DNA of 64,000 nt from Acidobacteriota bacterium (lineage in GTDB: Bacteria > Acidobacteriota > Terriglobia > UBA7540), in assembly GCA_004298155.1 (NCBI GenBank), contig SCRD01000013.1, forward strand, positions 114,096 to 178,095, in the 5' to 3' direction. The notes beneath the pieces are model-generated. The model was not told the origin of the DNA. It worked only from the letters and a program-made list of their open reading frames with translations, and did not search any database. The translations under genes were made by a program, and so were the position numbers. Position 1 is the first letter of the stretch, and each line of letters opens with the position of its first letter. Of the stretch, positions 1 through 9,123 are shown piece by piece.

Positions 1-1151
1 GCCTTCCTTTGAATCCCCCATTCAACTCAGAGTTTGAGAACGATTACACTACGGGCACTTCACTTTATTTCCCCAGCTCAACATCGGGCCAGGGGCTTTC
101 GGTTCTGGCTAGCCCTGCGAACCCGTTTGTTAAAACTAACATCCGGCTGTGGGATCCGAACGTGCGCCCGAATGCGACCCAACAATGGAACTTCAGCGTC
201 GAACACCAGTTTCCGGCCCAGACGCTGGTTTCCCTGGCTTATGTAGGGCAACACGGAACGCACCTCATGGTCCCAATGCCTTTCTTCCAGAAACGTCTGC
301 CAGGGGAAGCCGGCTGTCCGGCTGGCGGAGGCGTCTGCGGCAGTCCGTATCTTTCCGGCAACCCTACGCTCTACAATGAAATCGGCCAGATTTCCGGAAC
401 AAATTCAAACGGCAACCAGCGATACGACGCCTTGCAAGCCAGCATTACCAAGCGTATGACGCATGGGCTGCAACTTCAGGTGTCCTACACCTACTCAAAG
501 ACGATGACCAATTCCATTGGCTATTACGGTGATGGCGGTCAGGCGGCCTCGAATTCCGCTTACTGGCAGAACCTGTACAACATGGCTTCGGAGTGGGGTC
601 CCTCCTACTTTGACACGACACACCTGTTTGTCACTTCCTACACCTACCAGTTACCCTTTGGCAAAGGGAAAGCGTACGGCAGTAACTGGAATTCAGTGAC
701 AAACGGAGTCCTGGGCGGTTGGGAGCTCTCTGGGATCATTTCAGCCCATTCGGGCTACCCGATTACGATTACTGGTCCCGACAATTCTGGAACCAAGAGC
801 AGGGGCGCCAAGGCAAACTGCATCGCTCCAGTCACGTACTCGAATGGGGTTGGGCCAGGAACAAGCTGGTTCAGCACCAGCTCATTCACACAGGCTTTGG
901 CCGGAACTTTCGGCACATGCTCTAATGGCACAGTCCGTGGCCCTGGACTGGGCGGCTGGGACCTGGGAGTCATGAAAAACTTCCATATCTCCGAGGCGAA
1001 GTACTTCCAGTTCCGGAGTGAGTTCCTCAACTTCACGAACACTCCGGTCTTTAACGCGCCTAATCGAAGCGTGACCAGCTCTCAGTTTGGGCAGATACGC
1101 AGCTCACAGGGTGAACGCAACATCCAGTTCGCACTGAAGTTTTACTTCTAA
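1..1151 (+). CDS. TonB-dependent receptor (Oar-like), C-terminal part, 5' end outside window
   Basis: The reading frame is already open at the window edge, so this is the last ~380 residues of a longer outer-membrane receptor. It shows alternating aromatic and polar beta-strand segments (for example QWNFSVEHQF, LQASITKRM, LQVSYTYSKTM, HLFVTSYTYQLPFG). It also has the typical C-terminal barrel end of acidobacterial Oar-like receptors: FRSEFLNFTNTPVFNAPN, a short loop, then NIQFALKFYF with terminal Phe. The family is thought to take up large substrates across the outer membrane. The N-terminal regulatory-like and plug domains, if present, lie upstream of the window. It resembles the C-termini of the complete receptors at 39213-42755 and 54791-58393. 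The substrate cannot be inferred. Confidence 0.9.
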   Translation, partial: LPLNPPFNSEFENDYTTGTSLYFPSSTSGQGLSVLASPANPFVKTNIRLWDPNVRPNATQQWNFSVEHQFPAQTLVSLAYVGQHGTHLMVPMPFFQKRLPGEAGCPAGGGVCGSPYLSGNPTLYNEIGQISGTNSNGNQRYDALQASITKRMTHGLQLQVSYTYSKTMTNSIGYYGDGGQAASNSAYWQNLYNMASEWGPSYFDTTHLFVTSYTYQLPFGKGKAYGSNWNSVTNGVLGGWELSGIISAHSGYPITITGPDNSGTKSRGAKANCIAPVTYSNGVGPGTSWFSTSSFTQALAGTFGTCSNGTVRGPGLGGWDLGVMKNFHISEAKYFQFRSEFLNFTNTPVFNAPNRSVTSSQFGQIRSSQGERNIQFALKFYF

Positions 1152-1171
1152 CCTTCTACCGTCTCAGGCCT

Positions 1172-1198
1172 CTTGCGGGATATCGAAAAATCCGCAAG
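1172..1198 (+). terminator. weak stem-loop after the receptor gene
   Basis: Arms cttgcgg (1172-1178) and ccgcaag (1192-1198) lie just after the receptor stop codon. There is no T-tract, so termination is only a possibility. Confidence 0.3.
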
Positions 1199-1390
1199 GG
1201 GCCCGGGCGCGGTGATAGAAGCAGCATTTCAAGCCATAGCCTTCCTCCTCTTCCGTAGCGCGTCAACTGTAAACCGTTTTAATACGGTTTCAATCGTGAG
1301 GAGAGAAACCTCAGTCTGAATAGAATCCGGCATTCTTTGCCGCCGGGGATTCATGGAGCTGAATGACGAAGTGTGAGTTAAAATACCGGC

Positions 1391-2356
1391 GTGAATCGCA
1401 GAACCTTTCTCGGAATCGCAGCGGCGGTCACCACCATGGACATCAACATGAGCGCGCAACCCACACCCATACCCATCATCGATACCCACATCCATCTGTT
1501 CGATCCAAGGCGTCCGGGGGGCATTCCCTGGCCGCCGAAAGACGACGCAAAGCTCTATAAACCTGCCCTGCCGGAACGCTTCCTGAAAGTGACCGAGGGC
1601 CAGGGCGTTGCAGGCGCCATCGAAGTGGAGTGCAGTCCCCGGCTGGAAGACAACCAGTGGGTGCTGGACATCGCCGCGAAGGCTCCTGTGATTGTAGGCA
1701 CTATCGGCGATCTCGAGCCCGAGAAGCCTGATTTTCCTAAGCAATTGGAACGCTTCCACCGCAATCGGCTGTTTCTTGGAATTCGATGCGGAAACTTGTG
1801 GGGCCGCAACATAACCGAGCAGCTTGGAAACCCGGATTTCGTCCGTGGCCTTAAGGAGCTTGCTGGCGCCGGGTTGGTGATGGACACGGCAAACCCCGAT
1901 CCAGCGTTGATCGCGGCGGTCGTGCGGCTTACGGACCTGGTTCCCAACCTGCGTGTCGTGATTGACCACCTGCCGCAAATGAAGGAGCCTGCAGATCCGA
2001 AGGTTAGAAGAGAGGTTGAGGCAAATCTGCGGGAGCTTGGTAAACGACCACAGGTTTATGTGAAGATTTCGGAAGTCCTCCGACGGATTGACGGCCGTTT
2101 GCGTCTGGATATCGATTTCTACAGGCCCACTCTTGATCGCCTGTGGAACATCTTCGGCGATCATCGGCTGGTTTATGGAAGCGACTGGCCCAACAGCGAC
2201 CACATTGAAGACTATCCGCAGGAACTCACTCTGGTTCGCGGATATGTCCTCGGCAAGGGACACGCAGCCGCCGAAAAAGTCTTCTGGAAAAATTCGGTCG
2301 CCGCTTATCGGTGGACGAAACGCGACCCCAAACAGCCTGATCCGCACAAAGCATAG
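1391..2356 (+). CDS. secreted amidohydrolase (amidohydrolase-2 / TIM-barrel lactonase-like)
   Basis: 321 residues from a GTG start. A Tat-like leader (NRRTFLGIAAAVTT) precedes the metal-binding HxH motif (DTHIHLFDP, His33 and His35) near the N-terminus. The C-terminal motif VYGSDWPNSD, with the conserved metal or catalytic Asp, is typical of the PF04909 amidohydrolase-2 family (fuconolactonase-, 2-pyrone-4,6-dicarboxylate lactonase- and decarboxylase-like proteins). The length fits the family. It likely hydrolyses a lactone or a related cyclic ester outside the cytoplasm; the substrate is unknown. The next gene, a serine hydrolase, follows after about 110 bases on the same strand. No strong ribosome-binding site is visible before the GTG. 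The long ORF on the opposite strand is a coding shadow. Confidence 0.82.
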   Translation: MNRRTFLGIAAAVTTMDINMSAQPTPIPIIDTHIHLFDPRRPGGIPWPPKDDAKLYKPALPERFLKVTEGQGVAGAIEVECSPRLEDNQWVLDIAAKAPVIVGTIGDLEPEKPDFPKQLERFHRNRLFLGIRCGNLWGRNITEQLGNPDFVRGLKELAGAGLVMDTANPDPALIAAVVRLTDLVPNLRVVIDHLPQMKEPADPKVRREVEANLRELGKRPQVYVKISEVLRRIDGRLRLDIDFYRPTLDRLWNIFGDHRLVYGSDWPNSDHIEDYPQELTLVRGYVLGKGHAAAEKVFWKNSVAAYRWTKRDPKQPDPHKA

Positions 2357-2468
2357 CCAGTTCCGTTGATCCTGCTTTCCATGCAGGCTTTTGTAGCATA
2401 TACTTGCCGCCTTACGGACTGAGTTATATTTTGTCACCCTGCAAAACCACCCTTTTGGAGAGCACAAC

Positions 2469-4247
2469 ATGAAGCGACCCTCTCGCTGGCCACTTGGAGT
2501 GGCAATTCTGGTTATAACGGCGGCACTGCCGCTTTGTGCCGCAGAGCGCTACCACGTCATCATTCAACGCAGTGTTCCCACCACCATGCGCGACGGCGTG
2601 GTGCTGCACGCCGACATTTACCGGCCCGATGCCCAGGGCAGGTTTCCGGTGATCCTCGAGCGGACTCCTTACAATAAAGACGGCAGCCTCGATTTCGCCA
2701 TGAAGGCTGCCGAGCACGGCTACATAGCCATCGTGCAGGATGTGCGCGGGAGATACACCTCGCAGGGCGAGTGGTATCCCTTCATGTACGAATCGCAAGA
2801 CGGCTATGACACGGTGGAGTGGGCGGCCGCGTTGCCGTATTCAGACGGCAAAGTAGGGATGGTGGGCGGCTCCTACGTGGGCGCCACGCAAATGCTCGCG
2901 GCTATCGCACATCCGCCGCACCTGGCCGGAATCTTTCCAGTGGTGACGGCCTCTAACTATCACGACGGCTGGACCTACCAGGGCGGTGCATTCGAGCAGT
3001 GGTTCAATGAATCGTGGACGTCCGGCCTGGCGCAGAATACGATTGAGCGCAGGATTACCGCCGCTACTAACGCGCGCGAGGGCATGTGGACCCTCCCGCT
3101 CAGCCACTATCCCCTGTTCAACTTCGGAGAGTCTTCGCCCTTACCGAGCAGCCTGGGCTCGCTAGCGCCTTACTTTATTGACTGGCTGATGCACCCGTCG
3201 TATGACGACTACTGGAAGCGGTGGGCCATCGAGGAGCACTACCCGGACATCAAAGTCCCGGCATATATTGTTGCTGCCTGGTACGACATTTTCCAGGGCG
3301 GCTCGCTGAAAAACTACGCCGGCATCAGGGACCACGGCGGCACTGAAACCGCTCGCAACGAAACCCGCCTGATGGTCGTTATCGGTGGCCATGCAGGCAG
3401 CGGAAGGAAAATTGGTGAAGTGGATTTTGGCCCGCAGGCCGACTTCGATCTGGATGAAATCGAGCTGCGCTGGTACGACCACTTGCTGAAGGGCGTCAAC
3501 AACGGGGTTGAAAACGAGAAGCCGGTAAGGATCTTTGTGTTGGGCGAAAACACATGGCGCGACGAAAGCAGTTGGCCACTCGAGCGCGCGAAGAATACCA
3601 ATTACTATCTCCATTCGGACGGTAAAGCGACCCTTCTAACGGGGGACGGCAGCCTTTCCACAAAGGCGCCGCAATCGGAGCCTGGCGATCAGTATGTATA
3701 TGATCCGGAGAACCCTGTGCCCACGCTCGGAGGACCGCTCTGCTGTGACGCAGGACGCCTGATGCCGGGACCCGTTGACCAGCGCCCGGATGAAGCCCGG
3801 CCAGATGTGCTGGTCTTTACCACGCCTGCCCTCAGGCAGGACCTGGAGATTACGGGCCACGTGAAGCTGGAGCTCTATGCCAGCTCCTCCGCGGTCGATA
3901 CAGACTTTACGGGAAAACTGGTCGATGTATGGCCCAACGGGTTTGCACAGAACCTGACAGAGGGTATCGTTCGCGCCCGCTACCGGGATTCACAGGTCAA
4001 ATCTGAGTATATGAACCCAGGCCAGGTCTACAAATTTGCGATTGACCTCTGGTCGACCAGCAACGTGTTCAAGGCGGGGCACAAGCTGCGGCTCGAAGTT
4101 TCCAGCAGTAATTTCCCCCGCTTTGACCGCAACCCCAACACTGGCGCCAGTCCAGAAACGGCAAAGCGGTGGGTAAAGGCGACCAACGTGGTCTACCACG
4201 ACAGCACACACCCTTCCGTCCTGGTACTGCCAGTGGTACCGCGTTAA
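2469..4247 (+). CDS. secreted CocE/NonD-family serine hydrolase (X-Pro peptidase S15 type)
   Basis: 592 residues with a clear signal peptide (hydrophobic residues 9-24, cleavage near CAAERY) and a good ribosome-binding site (ttggag) before the ATG. The alpha/beta-hydrolase domain has the nucleophile elbow GGSYVGA (Ser135). A WYD motif (Asp273) and IGGHAG (His308) match the usual CocE triad positions. The C-terminal ~200 residues form the jelly-roll domain of this family (TGHVKLELYASSSAVDTDF, KAGHKLRLEVSSSNFPRFDRN). Family members cleave acyl esters or N-terminal dipeptides; glutaryl-acylases and cocaine esterase are relatives. The exact substrate is unknown. The protein probably acts in the periplasm or outside the cell. 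Confidence 0.9.
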   Translation: MKRPSRWPLGVAILVITAALPLCAAERYHVIIQRSVPTTMRDGVVLHADIYRPDAQGRFPVILERTPYNKDGSLDFAMKAAEHGYIAIVQDVRGRYTSQGEWYPFMYESQDGYDTVEWAAALPYSDGKVGMVGGSYVGATQMLAAIAHPPHLAGIFPVVTASNYHDGWTYQGGAFEQWFNESWTSGLAQNTIERRITAATNAREGMWTLPLSHYPLFNFGESSPLPSSLGSLAPYFIDWLMHPSYDDYWKRWAIEEHYPDIKVPAYIVAAWYDIFQGGSLKNYAGIRDHGGTETARNETRLMVVIGGHAGSGRKIGEVDFGPQADFDLDEIELRWYDHLLKGVNNGVENEKPVRIFVLGENTWRDESSWPLERAKNTNYYLHSDGKATLLTGDGSLSTKAPQSEPGDQYVYDPENPVPTLGGPLCCDAGRLMPGPVDQRPDEARPDVLVFTTPALRQDLEITGHVKLELYASSSAVDTDFTGKLVDVWPNGFAQNLTEGIVRARYRDSQVKSEYMNPGQVYKFAIDLWSTSNVFKAGHKLRLEVSSSNFPRFDRNPNTGASPETAKRWVKATNVVYHDSTHPSVLVLPVVPR

Positions 4248-4356
4248 GGCAAACCAGGTGCGCCGTCGCAAAGTTGCCTGCCAGGGGCGATTGGCCCGCT
4301 GTATAATGGCGAGCCAAGCTAAAGGCCATCGAGCTGCCTTGCCCGGGGAGTGTGCC

Positions 4357-7026
4357 ATGCGACGATATGCCTGCCTTTTTGCCCTTTCATTACTGATTGG
4401 AACAGGCTCATTCCTGGGAGCGCAGTCTTCAAGGAATGACCAGCCGCCACTTCGTCTGGATCTGGCCAAGGGATGGACCCTTCAGTCCTCTGCACGCGTT
4501 CCGCAGACAGGGAGCGTCATTTCTCAGGACGATTTCAAACCCTCAGGCTGGTACGAGACAAACGTCCCTTCCACCGTTCTTGCCGCGCTGGTCAAGAACA
4601 ACGTTTATCGCAGTCCCTATTTTGGGATGAACCTTCGGTCCATTCCCGGTGCGACATATCCTATCGGCAAAAACTTTTCCAACCTTCCTATGCCCGCCGA
4701 CAGCCCGTTCAACGTGCCTTGGTGGTACCGAACCAGTTTCCGGTTGCCTGCGGACTTCGCCGGCAAGCAGATATGGCTGCACTTTGGGGGAATTAATTAT
4801 CGCGGCGCCATCTGGCTGAACGGACATCAGATTGCGGGGCCCGCCCAGGTGGTAGGCATGTGGCGAACTTATGATTTCAACGTAACGGCGGGGGCTCGGC
4901 CGGGCAAAATGAATTCGCTTGCCGTCGAGGTTACCACGCAGCGCGCCGACGATCTCGGCATCACCTGGGTGGACTGGAATCCGATGCCCCCTGACAAGGA
5001 CATGGGACTGTGGCAGGGTGTTACAGTGACAGCAACTGGGCCCGTGGCACTGCGCGATCCTCTGGTGGTTACGAAATTCGACTTGCCGAAACTGGATATT
5101 GCTCACCTGAGCGTCCATGCAGAACTCGTGAACGGAAGCGGCCATGCTGTCCGAGGCGTTTTGAAAGGAAGTATCAGCGATGTCAGGTTTCAGCAGCAAG
5201 TCGAACTGAAGCCAAATGAAATGCGCGATGTAGCCTTCTTCCCAGACCAGTTTTCGCAACTCAATTTCCGAAATCCCCGCCTTTGGTGGCCCTGGCAGAT
5301 GGGACCTCAAAATCTTTATCACTTGAAAATGGAGTTTGAGGCTGACGGAGCAATCTCCGATCACCATGAAGCCCAGTTCGGGATTCGCGAAATTACCTCC
5401 AAGCTGAATGCGCATGGCTATCAGGAATTCATGGTAAATGGCAAATCCATCCTGGTCCTGGGCGCCGGATGGGCCCCCGATATGATGCTTCGCTTCGATC
5501 CGAAAAGGACTGAAGAGGAAATCCAGTACGTCAAGGATATGCACCTGAATACGGTCCGCCTGGAAGGTAAAATCATAGACAAACAATTTTTTGATTTGTG
5601 CGACCGGTACGGAATTCTAGTCCAGGCCGGGTGGTGTTGCTGCGACCACTGGGAAAAGTGGAAGAACTGGAAACCGGAAGATTACATGGTGGCGGAAAAC
5701 TCTCTGCGAGACCAGGTTCGCCGTGTGCGAAACCATCCTTGCATGCTGGACTGGCTTTACGGAAGCGATAACGCACCGCCGCCACGCGTTGAGAAAATTT
5801 ACCTGAAGGTCCTGGGAGAATGCCATTGGCCGAACCCTCACCAGTCCTCAGCCGCTGCGCAGGCGACAACTTTGACCGGCCCCTCCGGATTGAAGATGAA
5901 CGGCCCTTACGACTGGGTTCCACCAAACTACTGGCTCCTGGATACGAAGAACGGAGGTGCTTTTGGGTTTGCCACGGAGATCGGCCCCGGCCCGGCAGTG
6001 CCACCGGTATCCTCACTGAAGATGATGATGCCAGAAAAAGACCTCTGGCCCATCAATTCAGTCTGGGACTTCCACGCAGGTGGCGGTGAATTTAAGACTA
6101 TGGATATTTTTAACAAGGCCCTTGACGAGCGCTACGGCCAGGCGACCGGCGTCGAAGATTACGCTGAGAAGGCGCAGTTGATGGCCTACGAGGGCGAGCG
6201 AGCCATGTTCGAGGGTTACCGACGGAACAAGTTTGTTTCTACAGGCGTCATCCAGTGGATGTTGAACACTGCATGGCCGGGTTTGATCTGGCACCTCTAC
6301 GACTATTATCTGCGTCCGGCGGGAGGATATTTTGGGACGAAGGAAGCGTGCGAACCACTCCACGTCCAGTACTCTTATGATGACCGTTCCGTGGTAGTTG
6401 TTAACTCAGGTTTGGACCCACATGAAAAACTAGCAGTCAGCGCCGAAGTTTATGACATTAATTTGAAAAGAAAATTTTCCAGGGAAGAAACCATCAACAT
6501 CACTCCAAACAGCAGTACGCGCATTTTTTTCATTCCTAAACTGGACGGCCTCTCGACAACTTATTTCATCCGCCTGACCCTGAAGGGTTCGAGTGGGAAA
6601 TTGGACGACATAAATTTCTACTGGCTTTCCACCAGGCCGGATATCCTGGACTGGGCGAAAACCAGGTGGTATTACACGCCAGTCAGCGGTTATGCAGATT
6701 TCACGGCGCTCAAGCGCCTTCCAGAGGTCCGGGTGGACCTTCGCGCGAAGAGGCATGAAGAGGGGAACCGGGACGTGGTCCGTGTAGCGGTCAGAAATCC
6801 CTCACCGCACCTGGCGTTTTTCGCCCACCTCCGCTTGGACAAGGGTGAGCACGGCCCTGAGATTCTCCCGGTGCTGTGGACGGACAACTACTTTGAGCTC
6901 ATGCCAGGTGAAGAAAGGGTGATTACTGCCAGCTATTCAAGAGGCGAGTTGCAGGGCGCATCGCCCTACGTTGCTGTCGATGGCTGGAATGTTCTCGCGA
7001 CGTCAGTTTCAGCAGGGATTCAATAA
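4357..7026 (+). CDS. secreted GH2 glycosidase, exo-beta-D-glucosaminidase-like
   Basis: 889 residues from the ATG at 4357, chosen because it has ggggag upstream and begins a signal peptide (RRYACLFALSLLIGTGSFLGAQ); the frame is open further upstream to 4258. The order is a GH2 sugar-binding domain (VPSTVLAALVKNNVYRSPYF), an Ig-like domain, the TIM barrel, and C-terminal beta domains. Instead of the usual Asn-Glu acid/base, the barrel has GSDNAPP (Asp471), and the nucleophile region is ATEIGPGP (Glu541). As I recall, exo-beta-D-glucosaminidase CsxA uses Asp469 and Glu541, so this subgroup is favoured over beta-mannosidase. The likely role is removal of non-reducing glucosamine from chitosan oligomers, or a related exo-activity. 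The protein is probably periplasmic. Confidence 0.87.
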   Translation: MRRYACLFALSLLIGTGSFLGAQSSRNDQPPLRLDLAKGWTLQSSARVPQTGSVISQDDFKPSGWYETNVPSTVLAALVKNNVYRSPYFGMNLRSIPGATYPIGKNFSNLPMPADSPFNVPWWYRTSFRLPADFAGKQIWLHFGGINYRGAIWLNGHQIAGPAQVVGMWRTYDFNVTAGARPGKMNSLAVEVTTQRADDLGITWVDWNPMPPDKDMGLWQGVTVTATGPVALRDPLVVTKFDLPKLDIAHLSVHAELVNGSGHAVRGVLKGSISDVRFQQQVELKPNEMRDVAFFPDQFSQLNFRNPRLWWPWQMGPQNLYHLKMEFEADGAISDHHEAQFGIREITSKLNAHGYQEFMVNGKSILVLGAGWAPDMMLRFDPKRTEEEIQYVKDMHLNTVRLEGKIIDKQFFDLCDRYGILVQAGWCCCDHWEKWKNWKPEDYMVAENSLRDQVRRVRNHPCMLDWLYGSDNAPPPRVEKIYLKVLGECHWPNPHQSSAAAQATTLTGPSGLKMNGPYDWVPPNYWLLDTKNGGAFGFATEIGPGPAVPPVSSLKMMMPEKDLWPINSVWDFHAGGGEFKTMDIFNKALDERYGQATGVEDYAEKAQLMAYEGERAMFEGYRRNKFVSTGVIQWMLNTAWPGLIWHLYDYYLRPAGGYFGTKEACEPLHVQYSYDDRSVVVVNSGLDPHEKLAVSAEVYDINLKRKFSREETINITPNSSTRIFFIPKLDGLSTTYFIRLTLKGSSGKLDDINFYWLSTRPDILDWAKTRWYYTPVSGYADFTALKRLPEVRVDLRAKRHEEGNRDVVRVAVRNPSPHLAFFAHLRLDKGEHGPEILPVLWTDNYFELMPGEERVITASYSRGELQGASPYVAVDGWNVLATSVSAGIQ

Positions 7027-7248
7027 GAGGCAACCCCCCACGCCGTCAGGACTTAACGGAGTGAATGCAGGAGCGCCTGGCGAGTCTAGTTCAATGAGAA
7101 TCAGGATGAGCGATGGCAGAAAATCGCAATTCAGCTTGTGTGGGACGCCACTCAACCGCGAATATGCCCGGGCTGGTTAATCCGGTTGACAAGCAGCTGG
7201 AGTTTGACTAACATCAATCTTGACAATTTGGTTGTGTAAGACCTGAAT

Positions 7249-7354
7249 CTCATCCAGAGTGGCCGAGGGACGGGCCCTAAGACGCCACGGCAACCGCCCG
7301 GTAAATAGTTCCGGGGCCAGGTGCTAACTCCCGCCCGTAATTGGGGGAGATGAG
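7249..7354 (+). promoter_or_regulatory. SAM-I (S-box) riboswitch aptamer
   Basis: P1 is formed by ctcatc (from 7249) and gatgag (ending 7354). The conserved core is present in order: GAGGGACGGGCCC, then GCCACGGCAACC, then GGTGCTAACTCC. These are the S-box signatures that bind S-adenosylmethionine. A strong intrinsic terminator follows about 25 bases later, so control is probably by SAM-induced transcription termination. The downstream genes encode a threonine-synthase-like enzyme, a sulfur-carrier-like protein and homoserine kinase. Confidence 0.93.
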
Positions 7355-7378
7355 ACGGAGGACGAAAGGTATTGACTG

Positions 7379-7410
7379 AGCCTCCCCGATGAGATCGGGG
7401 GGGCTTTTTA
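7379..7410 (+). terminator. riboswitch expression-platform terminator
   Basis: A 12-base-pair stem (7379-7390 with 7394-7405, one G-U pair) with a GAG loop is followed by a T-run. It lies between the SAM-I aptamer and the ribosome-binding site of the threonine-synthase-like gene, so it should be the OFF structure of the switch. Confidence 0.9.
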
Positions 7411-7478
7411 GTTTACTCTCCCTGACTCTCATATTGATCCCGTGCCACTCTGGAGTTGGAACAGCACTTGGAGGAAAT

Positions 7479-8726
7479 GTGAGTTATCTAAAACTTTTGA
7501 AATGTCGGCAGTGCGGACGGACCTATCAGATTGAGCCTATTGCCGCCTGCGAAGATTGCTGGGCCCCTTTGGAAGTGGTTTACCAATACGATCTGATTCG
7601 AGCGGAAATTCCGCGAAAACAAGTGGAATCACGCCTGCCGACGATGTGGCGTTACAAAGAACTGCTGCCCGTGGCCGGTGAGCCTGCCGTGGGACAGTCA
7701 ACGGGGTACACGCCACTGGTAGCAGCTCCACACCTTGCCAAGGCGCTGGGAGTGCGCGAACTCTACCTCAAGAACGACGCCGTCAACTGTCCTACGCTTT
7801 CCTTCAAGGACCGTGTGGTTGCCGTGGCACTGAGCAAGGCGCGCGAATTTGGCTTTGACACCGTGGGATGTTCTTCCACCGGGAACCTGGCAAACTCTGT
7901 TGCCGCACAGGCGGCTGCAGGTGGATTCAAGAGCTTCATTTTCGTGCCCGCCGATTTGGAGCCGGAAAAACTCATTAATACACAGATTTACGGTGCTACG
8001 CTGGTGAAGGTGAGGGGAAATTACGACCAGGTCAACCGGCTCTGTTCTGAGATCTCGCAGAAGTATCCCTGGGGAATGGTGAACGTCAACCTGCGCACCT
8101 ACTACTCTGAAGGCTCGAAGACCTTCGGCTATGAGATCGCGGAACAGCTTGGCTGGCGCGTGCCGCAGAACATTGTGGTTCCGATGGCCGGCGGCTCCCT
8201 GATCACCAAGATCTACAAGGCTTTTGGTGAGCTCCAGAGGCTCGGTTGGGTTGAGACGGCCGCAACCAGGTTTTACGGCGCCCAGGCAACAGGATGCTCT
8301 CCCATCACTACGGCGGCCAAGAACCGTACCTGCGAAATCATCCCGCAGAAGCCGAACACGATTGTAAAATCTCTATCGATCGGCAACCCGGCAGACGGCT
8401 TTTACGCCTCCAGGGTAATTCAGGAGACTGGCGGAGCTGGCGAAGACGTTTCTGATCTCGAAGTGATTGAGGGTATTCGATTGCTAGCCCAGACTGAGGG
8501 GGTTTTCGCGGAAACCGCGGGCGGAGTGACCGTTGCGGTAGCGCGCAAGCTGGTTCAAAATGGAGTTTTGAACCCCGCTGAATCCATTGTGCTGGCCATT
8601 ACAGGCAACGGCCTGAAGACCATCGGAGCTGTGAACGGAGAATTCCGGGCTGAGGAAGCCATCCCGCCGAAGCTGGCTGAATTTGAAGACCGTTTCCTGA
8701 ATCTCCACGCGACGGCTAGTGCCTGA
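7479..8726 (+). CDS. thrC: threonine synthase-like PLP enzyme under SAM riboswitch control
   Basis: 415 residues. The GTG at 7479 is chosen because ggagg (7470-7474) lies just upstream; the earlier in-frame ATG at 7389 sits inside the riboswitch terminator. The N-terminus carries a small zinc-ribbon-like CxxC...CxxC element (CRQCG, CEDCW). The PLP-binding lysine is in SFKDRVVAVAL, the phosphate-binding region in SSTGNLANSVAA, and a late Gly-rich loop in AITGNGLKTIG. Threonine synthase converts O-phosphohomoserine to threonine with PLP in the cytosol. Here a SAM-I riboswitch precedes the gene, and a MoaD/ThiS-like carrier and homoserine kinase follow. A homocysteine-forming role (sulfur transfer to O-phosphohomoserine) is therefore a serious alternative. 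Fold and PLP dependence are confident; reaction specificity is not. Confidence 0.88.
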   Translation: MSYLKLLKCRQCGRTYQIEPIAACEDCWAPLEVVYQYDLIRAEIPRKQVESRLPTMWRYKELLPVAGEPAVGQSTGYTPLVAAPHLAKALGVRELYLKNDAVNCPTLSFKDRVVAVALSKAREFGFDTVGCSSTGNLANSVAAQAAAGGFKSFIFVPADLEPEKLINTQIYGATLVKVRGNYDQVNRLCSEISQKYPWGMVNVNLRTYYSEGSKTFGYEIAEQLGWRVPQNIVVPMAGGSLITKIYKAFGELQRLGWVETAATRFYGAQATGCSPITTAAKNRTCEIIPQKPNTIVKSLSIGNPADGFYASRVIQETGGAGEDVSDLEVIEGIRLLAQTEGVFAETAGGVTVAVARKLVQNGVLNPAESIVLAITGNGLKTIGAVNGEFRAEEAIPPKLAEFEDRFLNLHATASA

Positions 8727-8805
8727 GGCACGGCACTTGAAAATGACCGGCGGGATAAAAGTTACGGCCCATCATAATGATTTTTAGAACCGGAGGCAGA
8801 CTCGA

Positions 8806-9123
8806 TTGCAAATTACAGTTCGGATCCCACCGCCCTTGAGAAAGTATACCGAGGGCGCCGAAAGTGTTGAAACTGCGGCCCAAAACCTTGCTGACCTTTT
8901 CGACGGGCTCGACCAGAAGTTTCCAGGCATCAAGAAAGTGCTTTGTGCTGAGGACGGCACTCCACAACGTTTTCTGAATATTTATGTCAACGATGAGGAT
9001 ATTCGCTTTCTGGGGGGCTTGCAGTACAATTTCAACGACGGTGATGAAATACTGTTAATCCCCGCCATCGCCGGGGGCGCTCCGACTGAAGTAGCGGAAC
9101 CTCTCTGCCCTGGATGCCACTAA
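8806..9123 (+). CDS. MoaD/ThiS/CysO-like ubiquitin-fold sulfur carrier with C-terminal tail
   Basis: 105 residues from a TTG start with ggagg nine bases upstream. The sequence fits a beta-grasp MoaD/ThiS fold: an N-terminal strand MQITVRIPPPLRKYT, the middle LNIYVNDEDIRFLGGLQYNFNDGDEI, and the conserved end LLIPAIAGG. Carriers of this family are activated at the terminal Gly-Gly to a thiocarboxylate and donate sulfur to molybdopterin, thiazole, cysteine or homocysteine pathways. Here the Gly-Gly (residues 90-91) is not terminal but is followed by 14 residues ending CPGCH, so a protease would have to expose it. The stop overlaps the first ATG of the next gene, implying translational coupling. 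The neighbours suggest sulfur delivery in methionine synthesis. Confidence 0.85.
   Translation: MQITVRIPPPLRKYTEGAESVETAAQNLADLFDGLDQKFPGIKKVLCAEDGTPQRFLNIYVNDEDIRFLGGLQYNFNDGDEILLIPAIAGGAPTEVAEPLCPGCH

Noticed and set aside
1229..2470. 413-residue ORF on -
   Set aside because: It is antisense to the amidohydrolase, which has a Tat-like leader and metal motifs; the - frame shows no family features.
4543..5586. 347-residue ORF on -
   Set aside because: Shadow of the GH2 gene; the composition is not protein-like.
7389..7478. Upstream in-frame ATG for the thrC-like gene
   Set aside because: It lies inside the riboswitch terminator, and the GTG at 7479 has a perfect ribosome-binding site.
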